Made by a program: the position numbers and the translations under genes. The notes beneath the pieces were generated by a model. The model had not been told where the DNA came from and searched no databases. It saw only the letters and a program-made list of their open reading frames with translations. This document shows, piece by piece, positions 47,327-56,690 of a stretch of 64,000 nucleotides of DNA. The first letter of the stretch is position 1, and the number at the start of each line of letters is the position of its first letter. This stretch comes from CAWHYG01 sp963833505. GTDB taxonomy: Bacteria > Eisenbacteria > RBG-16-71-46 > CAIMUX01. Location: positions 124,001 to 188,000 of the forward strand of contig CAWHYG010000005.1 of the NCBI GenBank assembly GCA_963833505.1, in the 5' to 3' direction.

Positions 47327-47881
47327 TTACACCGGCCGCGCCCGTCGTACACCCCGATTCGGCTTCCAGCCCAGAAGCCGGGAAACCAACCAGTTCGAGC
47401 GTGCCGGGACCGCCGCGCAGCCCGCTGGAGGGGCACCAGCGACGCCGAGGCGGTCCGGCTCGAGATGCAACGGCCCCTGTGGATCGAGAACGAGGGCGTG
47501 CACCGCGCTCTCTGTATCCGGTCCAAAAGGTTCGGCGAGCTCCCAGTACCGCGGAATGCCTCCCCAGGCCGCCCACTCCGGTACGGACTGGGCCGGGCTC
47601 TTCGTCCCGAACACCTCCCCGATCAAGCCCGCCGGGAGCGGGGGCAGTTCCATCGCCTCGGCCGCGCGACCAAAGAGGGGAGAGGAACGATCGAGCTGAA
47701 GCCCCTGCATCACGTGTTGTGATGAGCCTGCCAAAACGATGCAGAGGCCGGTTTCTCGAGCCTCATGGTCAACAAAGCCCTGCAGAATGCTCGGCAGGGC
47801 CGCGTTGGAGGCGACCAGGTAGGGGAATTCGTCGATCACGAGCGGTCCGCGCCAACCAGTCAGTTGCGCCTGCCGCGCCAC
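47327..47881 (-). pseudogene. Middle fragment of a DUF234-type AAA ATPase
   Basis: Residues 1-145 match the central part of this ATPase family: Walker B in RGPLVIDEFPYLV, LCIVLAGSSQHVMQG (sensor), SPLFGRAAEAMELPPLP, and WGGIPRYWELAEPFG to PQGPLHLEPDRL. The P-loop that should precede Walker B by about 70-90 residues is absent, and after EPDRL the sequence turns into a wrong frame. The missing C-terminal part of the same kind of protein occurs in the frame at 35663-36850. It is therefore a dead fragment. Confidence 0.7.
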
Positions 47882-47903
47882 GGCGCGTTATTATGTTCAA
47901 AGC

Positions 47904-47925
47904 CATTATGTTTTCAAACATAATG
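47904..47925. repeat. AT-rich palindrome, probable operator
   Basis: CATTATGTTT-TC-AAACATAATG is a perfect 10-bp inverted repeat with a two-base centre. A further half-site TTATGTT lies at 47891-47897. It is strikingly AT-rich in GC-rich DNA and sits 23 bases upstream of the ATPase fragment (minus strand), so it was probably that gene's operator. Confidence 0.75.
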
Positions 47926-48058
47926 TGTTGCCAACTCGCCGCCGGCGCAACCAGCCGAACGAACAGTGGCACAAGAAACCTGCTGACAATCGGTTAGGAG
48001 CTGCACCGTCCGGGGCCGGATCAGAGCACGCAGAGACCGCGGCGAAGCGGCCGCGGTC

Positions 48059-48237
48059 GTGGCAAGACAGGAATTCCGCCCGGGAGCCGCGGAACCGGTT
48101 CGTGACATCTGCGGCCTTCTCGAATCGAGAGGGATAAAGGTGGGCGAATTGAAGGTCGCCTCCCACGATTTCTTTGGGTTGTCGATTGCCCCGGCGGAGG
48201 GCCGTCTCATCCGGTCGGCGGAACGTGTCAACCACAA
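48059..48237 (+). pseudogene. Fragment resembling the start of an ImmA/IrrE-type protein
   Basis: One frame reads VRDICGLLESRGIKVGELKV followed by ASHDFFGLSIAPAEG, which resembles the segment preceding the HExxH peptidase helix of ImmA/IrrE proteins (usually 'IRDIFxLLExxGIxV...DxFGxS'). The catalytic part would follow, but the IS3 element starts at 48238, and sequence beyond its right end does not continue the protein. The match is short and therefore tentative. Confidence 0.4.
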
Positions 48238-48258
48238 TGAGACACCCTTTGCATGAAT

Positions 48259-49776
48259 TTAGTGAGCCACTTCTTCCGGCGACGGCGTGACCGCGGTCGC
48301 CGGGGTTTCGTCGGGCCGGTTGATCCAGGCTGCCTCCGGGGGCCTGGAGACTTGGGGTGGACGACGGACGAACCGCTCAGGGTGAGCGGCGTAGGCGAGG
48401 TCGAGCGTCACCTGGCGGGTCGCGAGAACCTCCTCGGCCCGCCCGCGATGGACGGCCTCGGGGGTTAGGAAAGCGATCCCGGAGTGGTGATGCTCGCGGT
48501 TGTACCAGTTGAAGAACGGGGCGCAGAAGGCGCGGGTCCGATCGAACGACCCGAATCGGTCAGGAAAATCGGGCCGGTACTTCATGGTTTTGAATTGGCT
48601 TTCGGAGTACGGATTGTCGTCGGAGACGTAGGGCCGACTGTGGCTGCGGGTGACTTCGAGATCGGCCAAAAGCTGCGAGACCGTCTTCGAGGTCATGACC
48701 GGACCGCGATCGGCATGGAGAGTGAGTTGTCCCGGCTCGATCCCCTCTTTCACACAGGTCTCGAGGATCAACCGCTTGGCCAGGTTCCGCTGCTCGCGGT
48801 GCGAGAGCATCCAGCCGACCACGTAGCGGCTGAAGATGTCGAGGATGACGTAGAGGTAGAAGTAGGTCCATTTGCCGGGTCCGAGAAGCTTGGTGATGTC
48901 CCAGGACCAGACCTGATTGGGTGCGGTCGCGAGCAGTTCCGGCTTGGTGTAGGCGGGATGGCGAAGCTGGTCGCGCCGCTCGCGGACTTCTTGGGCGGCG
49001 TCCAGGATCCGGTACATCGTGCGCACCGAGCAGTGGTAGGTCTTTTCCTCAAGGAGCGTGGCGTGGATCTCGGCCGGAGAGTGGTCGACGAAGCGCTCGG
49101 AGTGCAGCACTTGGAGCACGGTGGCTCGTTCGTCCGCAGCCAGGGCGCGCGGCTGTGGGGCCCGTTCAGGCCGCGCCGGAGTCGGCGGTGAAGAGACCTG
49201 GGCGACGCGCGTGTGTCGATAGAAGGTGGCCCGTGAAAGCCCGACGGCCGTGCAGGACGGCTCCACCCCGAGAGCCGGTGCGGCTTCACGCACGGCGATC
49301 ACGGCTTGTTCCCTTCGAGCCGAGGCTCGGAGACCGGGATTCCCAGGGCGGTCGCAAGTTTTTTGGAGCTCGATCACCAGATGGGCCTTCTCCAGATCGC
49401 GCCGCAGCCGCTGATTCTCACGCTCCAACTCGATGAGGCGCGGGTCCGGTCGCTTCGACTTCGGGCCGCGACGCCGTCCCTGACCGACCAGCGCTCCCTC
49501 GTCCCGTTGCTTCCTCCAGGCGCTGAGGACCGACGAGTAGAGCCCCTCCCGTCGCAGAAGCGCCCCGATCTCGCCCGGCTCGCGGCAGGCGTCGGCCTGG
49601 CGGACGATCGAGAGCTTGTACTCCTTCGTGAACCGGCGTCGGGTCGCCTTGGCGCAAACCTCTGGATCCGGACCGGGGAGAGGGACGGGCGCGACCGAGG
49701 TAAGTCGCCCTCCGCTACGCTCCGGGCGACTTACCTCGGCAAGATTCCCGGCTCTCCTGGAACTCCTCTTCTCCAT
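48259..49776 (-). CDS. IS3-family transposase, OrfA and OrfB fused
   Basis: A 505-residue protein from ATG 49776, preceded by GGAGG at seven bases. Residues 45-125 are the OrfA-type HTH and leucine zipper (RRRFTKEYKLSIVRQADAC, then ELERENQRLRRDLEKAH). The OrfB-type core follows: HTH_21 (AEIHATLLEEKTYHCSVRTM), first Asp WSWDITKLLGPGKW, second Asp LHADRGPVMTS, and Glu NPYSESQFKTMKY. In most IS3 elements OrfA and OrfB are separate and joined by frameshifting; here they are one continuous frame. The first 40 codons include a strong hairpin. The gene appears intact. Confidence 0.9.
   Translation of the reverse strand: MEKRSSRRAGNLAEVSRPERSGGRLTSVAPVPLPGPDPEVCAKATRRRFTKEYKLSIVRQADACREPGEIGALLRREGLYSSVLSAWRKQRDEGALVGQGRRRGPKSKRPDPRLIELERENQRLRRDLEKAHLVIELQKTCDRPGNPGLRASARREQAVIAVREAAPALGVEPSCTAVGLSRATFYRHTRVAQVSSPPTPARPERAPQPRALAADERATVLQVLHSERFVDHSPAEIHATLLEEKTYHCSVRTMYRILDAAQEVRERRDQLRHPAYTKPELLATAPNQVWSWDITKLLGPGKWTYFYLYVILDIFSRYVVGWMLSHREQRNLAKRLILETCVKEGIEPGQLTLHADRGPVMTSKTVSQLLADLEVTRSHSRPYVSDDNPYSESQFKTMKYRPDFPDRFGSFDRTRAFCAPFFNWYNREHHHSGIAFLTPEAVHRGRAEEVLATRQVTLDLAYAAHPERFVRRPPQVSRPPEAAWINRPDETPATAVTPSPEEVAH
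49695..49739 (-). repeat. 16-bp perfect hairpin near the 5' end of the IS3 transposase gene
   Basis: Arms CCGAGGTAAGTCGCCC (49695-49710) and its complement (49724-49739) flank a 13-base loop. It lies about codons 13-27 of the transposase and could slow translation or stop transcription entering from outside. Confidence 0.85.
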
Positions 49777-49929
49777 GACAAGACCTCCATGCCCTCTACA
49801 CTAAACCCGAGGGGGAAAGTGTCTCACTGGATGTTGGCACAGAGGGCGGGGCTTCCTGACGCACGCATTCTCGGCCCCAGTCCAAGAACACGATCGCTTT
49901 CCCCACTTCACAACCAAGGGTCGTTCGAC

Positions 49930-49935
49930 TAGAAT
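49930..49935 (+). promoter_or_regulatory. -10 box candidate for the 50030 gene
   Basis: CTAGAAT, the same -10 form as seen at 41534 and 56600, lies about 95 bases upstream of the start. TTCACA at 49905-49910 is a weak -35 at a long 19-base spacing. Confidence 0.3.
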
Positions 49936-50029
49936 AGACATGCGGCGTGCACGGCGAGCCCGCAACGTGCAGGCATTACCGTGATGGGATCGACGACCTC
50001 TGATGTTGCTGCGAAGGGAGATGCCAGAG

Positions 50030-52537
50030 ATGCCCATGCCTACGAACGTGGTCGCCACCCCGGATCGGCCGGTGACCAGAGTCTGTGCGTTTGCCCGGCT
50101 TATGTTCCCGATTGCGCTGGCCGCAGGCGCTCTCGTGGCAGGTTCCTTCGCGAAGGCGGACGTCCTGTATTCGGCGCCGTTCCTCTCCTTCGACGCGGGA
50201 AGCGTCCCCTCCTCTATCGCGATCGGAGACCTGAACAGGGACGGGATTCCAGACGTCGCGGCAGCGAACTACAGCTCCAACACGGTATCGGTTCTGCTCG
50301 GGCACGGGGACGGGACGTTCGAACCGAAGATCGATTACGGGACGGGGGTCAATCCCTACGCCGTGGCGATCGGCGACCTGAACGGGGACGGAATTCCGGA
50401 CCTGGCGGTCGCGAACTACAACTCGAACACGGTGTCGGTGCTGCTCGGCAACGGGGATGGAACCTTCGGAGCAATGCACGGCTACGGGACGGGAAACGGG
50501 TCCATTTCCGTGGCGATCGGGGACTTCAACGGGGATGGCAAACCGGACCTGGCGGTGGCGAACTTCAACTCCAACACCGTGTCCGTGCTGTTCGGCAACG
50601 GAGACGGAACCTTCGGACCGAAGAACGACTACGGTACGGGGAACAGTCCCAGGTTCGTGGCGATCGGAGACTTCAACGGAGATCACTATCCGGACCTCGT
50701 GGTTGCCAACTCGTTCTCCAGCTCCGTCTCGGTGCTGCTCGGCAGCGGAAACGGGACCTTCGGGGCCAAGACCGATTACGGGACGGGGGCCGGTCCCTCC
50801 TCCGTGGCGATCGGGGACCTGAACGAGGACGGGCATCTGGACCTGGCGGTCGCGAACATCAGCGGCAATACGGTCTCCGTGCTGCTCGGCCAAGGGAACG
50901 GGACCTTCGGGACAAGCAGCGACTATTACGCGGGGACCAGTCCAGGTTCGGTGGCCATCGGAGATCTGAACGGGGACGGGCACCCCGACCTCGCGGTGTG
51001 TGGCGGCTCCGCCACCGCATCGGTGCTGTTCGGCGATGGCAGCGGGACCTACGGGGCGAAGACCGACTACGAGACCGGAAGCGGCCCCAGGTCGTTGGCG
51101 ATCGCAGACCTGAACAGGGACGGGCATTTGGACCTGGCGGTGGCGAACGGCGGCGCTACCACGATCTCGGTGCTGCTCGGCAACGGAGATGGGACCTTCC
51201 CGACGAAGAACGACTACGTCACGGGGCCCAGTCCCATCTCGGTGGCGATCGGCGACTTTGACAAGGACGGGCATGCGGATCTGGCCGTGGCGAACTCCGC
51301 CGAATTCTCGAACACGGTCTCGGTGCTGTTGGGCAACGGGAACGGGACCTTCAAGGCGAAGACCGATTATCTGACGCAGGGCAGTCTATCGTCCGTCGCG
51401 GTCGGGGACGTGAACAAGGACGGGAACCTGGACCTGGTGGTGACGAACGTCAGCGCCAATTCGGTGACGTTGTTGTTCGGCCGCGGGGACGGAACCTTCG
51501 GCAACAAGAACAACGACCCGACGGGCTCTGGTCCGTCCTCCGTGGCTATCGGCGACCTGAACAAGGACGGGAATCCGGACCTGGCGGTCGCCAACTACGA
51601 TGACGGCACGGTGTCGGTGCTGCTCAACAACGGAAACGGGACTTTTGCGATCAAGCACGATTACACCGTGGGATTCGGCGCCATCTCGGTGGCAGTTGCG
51701 GATCTGAATGGAGACGGGAACCCGGACCTGGCGGTCGCCAACTACGGCCCCAGCACGGTATCGGTGCTGTTCGGCAACGGAGACGGGACCTTCGGGACCA
51801 GGCACGATTACGCGACGGGAGTCCATCCTCTTTCCGTGGCGATCGCAGATCTGAACCGGGACGGGAATCCGGACCTGGCGGTCGCGGACTACGACGCCGG
51901 CACCGTGTCCGTTCTGCTTGGCAACCCTGACGGAACCTTCGCGACCAGGAACGACTACGTGGCCGGGAGCAATCCCCGCTCCGTGACGATCGGCGACCTG
52001 GATGGGGACGGCCATCTCGACCTGGCGGTGGCGAATTACGGCTCCAACACGGCCTCGGTGCTGCTCGGCCGCGGGGATGGCACGTTCGAGGTCAAGGGCG
52101 ACTACGGGGCGGGGACGAACCCCAGTTCCGTGGCGATCGGCGACTTGAACGGGGACGGACGTCCGGATCTGGCGGTGGCCGAGGATGGCTCGGACAGGGT
52201 ATCGGCGCTGATGAACATCGGCCGCAACCCCTCCAGCACCCCTTCCACGGTGTCGCCGGAGGAAGCTTTCCTGTTGCAGACATCGGCGAATCCATCTCTG
52301 GGACCGGTTACGTTCCGGTTCGCTGTGCCTCGCGCCGGCAAAGCCAGCTTGCGGATCTACAGCGTGGGTGGACGGCTCCTTCGGACGGCGCTTGATCAGA
52401 GGCTTCCGCCGGGCGCGCATTCCCTCTTCTGGGATGGACGGGACGACGACAACTCGCCCGTTCCCTCCGGCGTCTACTTTGCCGCTTTGCAGATGCCCGG
52501 GCTTCGCCTGGGAACGCGCTTGGTGATCCTGCGGTGA
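50030..52537 (+). CDS. Secreted 14-repeat FG-GAP/VCBS protein with FlgD-like C-terminal domain
   Basis: The start is set at ATG 50030, nine bases after AAGGGAG; ATG 50036 is also possible. A signal peptide follows (FARLMFPIALAAGALVAGSF, then AKAD). Fourteen repeats with a period of about 49 residues run from residue 60 to 740, each of the type SVAIGDLNGDGxPDLAVANYxSNTVSVLLGNGDGTF. The last 90 residues (SANPSLGPVTFRFAVPRAGK ... SGVYFAALQMPG, ending LVILR) are the FlgD-Ig-like domain. Neighbouring Asp/Asn loops suggest calcium binding. It is convergent with the 52600 gene. The protein should be surface exposed or secreted; its binding partner is unknown. Confidence 0.9.
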   Translation: MPMPTNVVATPDRPVTRVCAFARLMFPIALAAGALVAGSFAKADVLYSAPFLSFDAGSVPSSIAIGDLNRDGIPDVAAANYSSNTVSVLLGHGDGTFEPKIDYGTGVNPYAVAIGDLNGDGIPDLAVANYNSNTVSVLLGNGDGTFGAMHGYGTGNGSISVAIGDFNGDGKPDLAVANFNSNTVSVLFGNGDGTFGPKNDYGTGNSPRFVAIGDFNGDHYPDLVVANSFSSSVSVLLGSGNGTFGAKTDYGTGAGPSSVAIGDLNEDGHLDLAVANISGNTVSVLLGQGNGTFGTSSDYYAGTSPGSVAIGDLNGDGHPDLAVCGGSATASVLFGDGSGTYGAKTDYETGSGPRSLAIADLNRDGHLDLAVANGGATTISVLLGNGDGTFPTKNDYVTGPSPISVAIGDFDKDGHADLAVANSAEFSNTVSVLLGNGNGTFKAKTDYLTQGSLSSVAVGDVNKDGNLDLVVTNVSANSVTLLFGRGDGTFGNKNNDPTGSGPSSVAIGDLNKDGNPDLAVANYDDGTVSVLLNNGNGTFAIKHDYTVGFGAISVAVADLNGDGNPDLAVANYGPSTVSVLFGNGDGTFGTRHDYATGVHPLSVAIADLNRDGNPDLAVADYDAGTVSVLLGNPDGTFATRNDYVAGSNPRSVTIGDLDGDGHLDLAVANYGSNTASVLLGRGDGTFEVKGDYGAGTNPSSVAIGDLNGDGRPDLAVAEDGSDRVSALMNIGRNPSSTPSTVSPEEAFLLQTSANPSLGPVTFRFAVPRAGKASLRIYSVGGRLLRTALDQRLPPGAHSLFWDGRDDDNSPVPSGVYFAALQMPGLRLGTRLVILR

Positions 52538-52599
52538 TCTGAAAGCCGGATCCCATCGAGAGTCGCTCGGGCCGCGGCAGATGCCGATGGGCGTGCAGG

Positions 52600-55500
52600 C
52601 TACTTGAGCACCGCGACCCTTGAAACCTGCACCTCGTCCCCTCGCCGGAGCCGCAGCAGATAGACCCCGCTGGACAGATCCCGTTCCGGGGAGAACTCGA
52701 TCGAGTGCCAGCCCTTTCCCCATGAGCCGACGTCACGACTCACCAACAGACGTCCACCGACGTCCAGCAACTCGAGGCGCGCCGGAGCCGCGTCAGGCAA
52801 GGAGAAGCTCACTTGCAGCTGTCCCCTCCGGGATGGGTTCGGCCGCGCGCCCGCCAGCGCGAATCCAAGACGCCCGTTGCCTGGGAAGCCGGAGCTGTCC
52901 AAGGGCCCCACCTCCGCATCACCGCTCTCGTTGTAGTTCACATCCACGGCGCTGACCTTGTAGTAGCTCCCCGGAACCACCTGGTCCACGTAGTTGGTGT
53001 CGCTGAGCGCGGCAATCAGATTCTCCGGCCCGGGAACGAAGTTCGCCGAGCTTCCCCGGTAAAGCCGGTAATACCACAAATCGGGCTCCAGGTTGGCCGA
53101 CCAGCTGAGGTGGGAACCGCCGTCGTTGTAGTATCCCGCGAAGTTGGAGGGCGGCGCCGGCGGAAGATTGTCCACCGAGTAGCCCGAATCGGGCGGTGAA
53201 TCGAAGTACGCGCCGGGTGTGGCGGTGGCAGCTCTCACGAAGAACTTCGTCCAGTGATTCCCCGATGTATTGGAGTCGGCCAGGGTCGGCACCACCAGGT
53301 TGTACACCGTATCTGCGGACGCGTACAGGCTTGCCGCGAGGTCCCAGCCATCGATGAGGAGGGCTTGAACCCGTGCGGAACCTGCGGCCGGCCGGTCGTG
53401 GATCGGCGTCGACGGGACCGGCGTCGGTGAAACCGATCTCGAGGCAACCGGCTGGGGAACCGGCTTGGTTCGATCCGTCGCCGGAGGAACCATCTCCATC
53501 AGCCCGGAAGTCCCGGCGATCCGGCGGTAGACGTCGTAGCGCACGATCGGCGTGCCCGAGCCTGCATAGTCGTAGGGGCTGGCGCGCAGGCGCACGCGCA
53601 CCTGGCGCCCCTGGTCGTTGCCCACGTCCTTGATGCCGGTGATGCCGGGGGCCGCCGTCGCCACGACTCGCTGGGTCAGCGGAGCCGAGATCCGGCCCAG
53701 GAACTCGCTGTCCCCGTTGTAGGCCGCGGTCAGAGCGCGGTTCCCGAGGCGGGAGTTGAAGAACGCGATTCCTGCCACCCCGTCACGGACCGGAGAGGTG
53801 CCGAGAAGGGTGGTGCCGTCGAAGAACCGGACCGAGTCCGTCGGCGCCGCTATGCCGGAAGACGGCACCGAGACCGAGGCGGTCAGGGTGACCGCCGCCG
53901 CCAGAACCGCCGGGTTCGGATTCGCGGCCAGCGATATCTGGGTCGGCGTCGGTCCGAGCAGCACCGAGGCCGAGTTGCTGCTGCTGTTCGCCGTCATCAG
54001 GTCCGGCTTCCCGTCTGCGTTCAGGTCCCCGATCGCCACCGAGAGGGGACCGTTGCCGGTCGCGAAGTCGGTCTTGGGCCAGAAAGTGCCCGCGCCGTTG
54101 CCGAGCAGCACCGACGCCGTATTGGCGGTCTGGTTCGCCGTCACCAGGTCGAGACTCCCATCCCCGTTCAGGTCCGCGATCGCGACCGAATTGGGATGCG
54201 TTCCGGTCGCAAAGTCCGTCTTTGACACAAAGTGGGCCGTCCCGTTGCCGAGCAGCACCGACACCGTGTTGCCAACGGAGTTCGCCGTCACCGCGTCAAG
54301 CTTCCCATCCTTGTTCACGTCCCCGAGCACCACGTACCTGGGACCAGCCCCCGTGGGGCAGTCGGTCTTGGTCCCGAACCCACCGGTGCCGGTGCCGAGC
54401 AACACCGACACCTCGTCTCGGCCGTAGTCCGCCGTCACCAGGTCGGGATCTCCATCCCCGTTCACGTCGCCGATCGCCACCGAGGCGGGACCGGTATTGG
54501 TCGTGAAGTCGGTCTTGGTCCCGAAGCCGCCGGCGCCGCTGCCGAGCAGCACCGACACCGTGTTGGCGCTGTAGTTCGCCGTCACCAGGTCGGGATTCCC
54601 ATCCAGGTTCAGGTCCCCGATCGCCACGCATTCAGGACCCGTTCCCGTCGTGAAGTCGGTCTTGGTCCCGAACCCGCCCGTGCCGTTGCCGAGCAGCACC
54701 GACACGGTGTTGGCGCTGTAGTTCGCCGTCACCAGGTCGAGATCCCCATCCCTGTTTACGTCCCCGATCGCCACGTATTCGGGACCTGTCCCCGTGGCGA
54801 AGTCGGTCTTGACGCCGAACCCGCCGGCGCCGTTGCCGAGAAACACGGAAACTGTGCTGGCGCCCGAGTTCGCCGTCACCGCGTCACGCATCCCATCTCC
54901 GTTCACATCCCCGATCGCCACGCCGTAAGGAGATGTCCCCGTGGTGAAGTCGGTCCTGGTCCGGAACCTGCCGGTGCCGATGCCGAACAACACCGACACC
55001 GTGTTGTCGAGGTTCGCCGTCGCCACGTCGGGCGTCCCATCCCCGTTCAAGTCCCCGATGGCGACGCACCGGGGACTCGTACCGGTGGCGAAGTCGGTAT
55101 TGGTCCCGAACCCACCGGCGCCGTTGCCGAGAAGCACCGACACCGTGTTGGGGCCGCCGTTCACCGTGGCCAGGTCTGGCTTCCCGTCCCCGTTCATGTC
55201 CCCGATCGCGACGGACATGGGATTGGTTCCCGTCGCATAGTCGGTCTTCGTCCCGAAGCTCCCGGTCCCGTCCCCCAGGAGCACCGACACCGTGGCGGAA
55301 CTGAAGTTCGCCGCGGCCAGGTCGGGCTTTCCGTCCCCGTTCACGTCCCCGATCGCAACGCCGACTGGGGCCCGTGCCGGTCGCGAAGTCGGTATTGGGC
55401 CCGAAACCGCCCGCGCCATTGCCGAGCAGCACCGACACCGTGTTGGCCCCGCGGTTCGCCGTCACGAGGTCGAGCTTCCCGTCCCCGTTCACGTCTCCCA

Positions 55501-56209
55501 TCGCCACGCACTCGGGCTGTTTCCCGGTGGTGAAGTCGGTCTTGGCGCCGAACCCGCCGGCGCCGTTGCCCAGCAGCACCGACACGGTGCTGCCGGAGAA
55601 GTTCGCCGTCACCAGGTCGGGCTTCCCGTCCCCGTTCAAGTCTCCGATCGCCACGGAGTACGGCGCTGGTCCGGTCGTGAAATCGGTCTTGGTTCCGAAT
55701 CCGCCGCCGCCGTTGCCGAGCAGGACCGACACGGTATTGGCGCTCTGGTTCGCCGTCACCAGATCGGGCCTCCCGTCCCCGTTCAAGTCCCCGATCGCAA
55801 CGCCGCTGGGGCCCGTGCCGGTCGCGAAGTCGGTCCTGGCCCAGAAGCCCCCCGCGCCGTTGCCGAGCAGCACCGACACGGTATTGGCGCTCAGGTTCGC
55901 CGCCACGAGGTCCGGGATTCCGTCGCCGTTCACGTCTCCGATGGCAACCGCAACGGCGCTGTTCCCCGTGGCGAAGTCAAGCCTGACCCCCATCGTGAAG
56001 GTCTGCGCCGGCGCGAGTGCGGGCCACCCGGCAAGCAACCCGCCCAGTGCCGCCGCCAGCAGCATTGGCGCAAGCGCCCGCGGCTTTGCGGGCCGACGCC
56101 CGGCAGGCGCGGCCGGCGCCCGGGCGCTGCGGAGCAGGGCTCCGGTCGCGGCCAGGAGACGGACGTGCGGTGATGATGCGGACGGAGAGGTACGAAGATT
56201 CAAGCTCAT
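52600..56209 (-). CDS. Secreted 14-repeat FG-GAP/VCBS protein with Ig-like and FN3 domains, one frameshift
   Basis: From ATG 56209 (GGGAG seven bases upstream), with a signal peptide ending near PALAPAQT. Four FG-GAP/VCBS repeats are read before the frame breaks at a GGGG run (55367-55370), where one base too many explains the shift. In the other frame ten more repeats follow, giving 14. Next come a bacterial Ig-like domain (VTLTASVSVPSSG ... AAYNGDSEFLG), FN3-like segments (PPAPPSNFAGYYNDGGSHLS) and a C-terminal FlgD-Ig-like domain (GARPNPSRRGQLQVSFSLPD ... SGVYLLRLRRGD). Repaired length is about 1200 residues. Whether the lesion is real or a sequence error decides if it is a live gene; the exact repeat count favours an otherwise conserved gene. 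Confidence 0.85.
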
Positions 56210-56519
56210 GATGCATCTCCCAGGTCAGAAAGCGCTCCGGTAACGTCGCCGGCCGATCGGATGACCTGGGAATGCCCAACCCCGGCCCCCCGATGATGGA
56301 TACAGACAATTATACTCCCGTGCCGCACCGGTGCGCCACCCCGGAACCCATGGCGAGCGGCGCGAAGCCGGAACGGGCCCGTGGTCTCGCCAACGATTGA
56401 ACCGGCCGCAAGTTAGAAGGCGAAGAGGGCTCGATTTTCGGTCTGCGGGGCTCTAAGCGCGGTTGTCTTGATGCCGGGTGCGCCGCGCAGTCATGTGGGT
56501 CCGAAGGTGCCGGAGCGGA

Positions 56520-56570
56520 GGGCCGGACGGTGGCGTCGAAACGGCCTTCAAAGCGGACCGGGGGCAGCCG
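56520..56570 (-). pseudogene. Short relic of an oxidoreductase C-terminus
   Basis: This 51-base stretch matches 60085-60135, inside the NuoG-like gene, at 45 positions. On the minus strand it reads RLPPVRFEGRFDATVRP against RLPPVRFHGRLDATVRP in the intact gene. Nothing else of that gene is recognisable around it, so it is a relic of a second copy. It lies just upstream of the 56691 gene. Confidence 0.6.
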
Positions 56571-56596
56571 AGCCATGACGATGGGCCGATCCGGTG

Positions 56597-56605
56597 TGCT
56601 AGAAT
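56597..56605 (+). promoter_or_regulatory. Extended -10 promoter candidate for the 56691 gene
   Basis: TGCTAGAAT is an extended -10 (TGn plus TAGAAT), 85 bases upstream of the ATG. No -35 is obvious. Confidence 0.4.
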
Positions 56606-56690
56606 GGCCGCGGTCTTGAAAGCGTCCGTAGATTGTCTTTTCACGGGGCGGATGCCCTTGGCTCGTTCGCCTGGCAGCGAGGAGGTCGGC

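Larger units (their letters stand above)
48238..49826. mobile_element. IS3-family insertion sequence, about 1590 bp
   Basis: The ends carry the inverted octamer TGAGACAC (48238-48245 and inverted at 49819-49826), with a further shared TTTAGT further in. A single fused transposase gene fills the element. The adjacent bases (CAA and CTG) show no target duplication. Confidence 0.8.

Noticed and set aside
52554..52600. Possible terminator (CCCATCG ... CGATGGG) between convergent FG-GAP genes
   Set aside because: The stem is only seven bases with a loop of more than 20 and no T tract.
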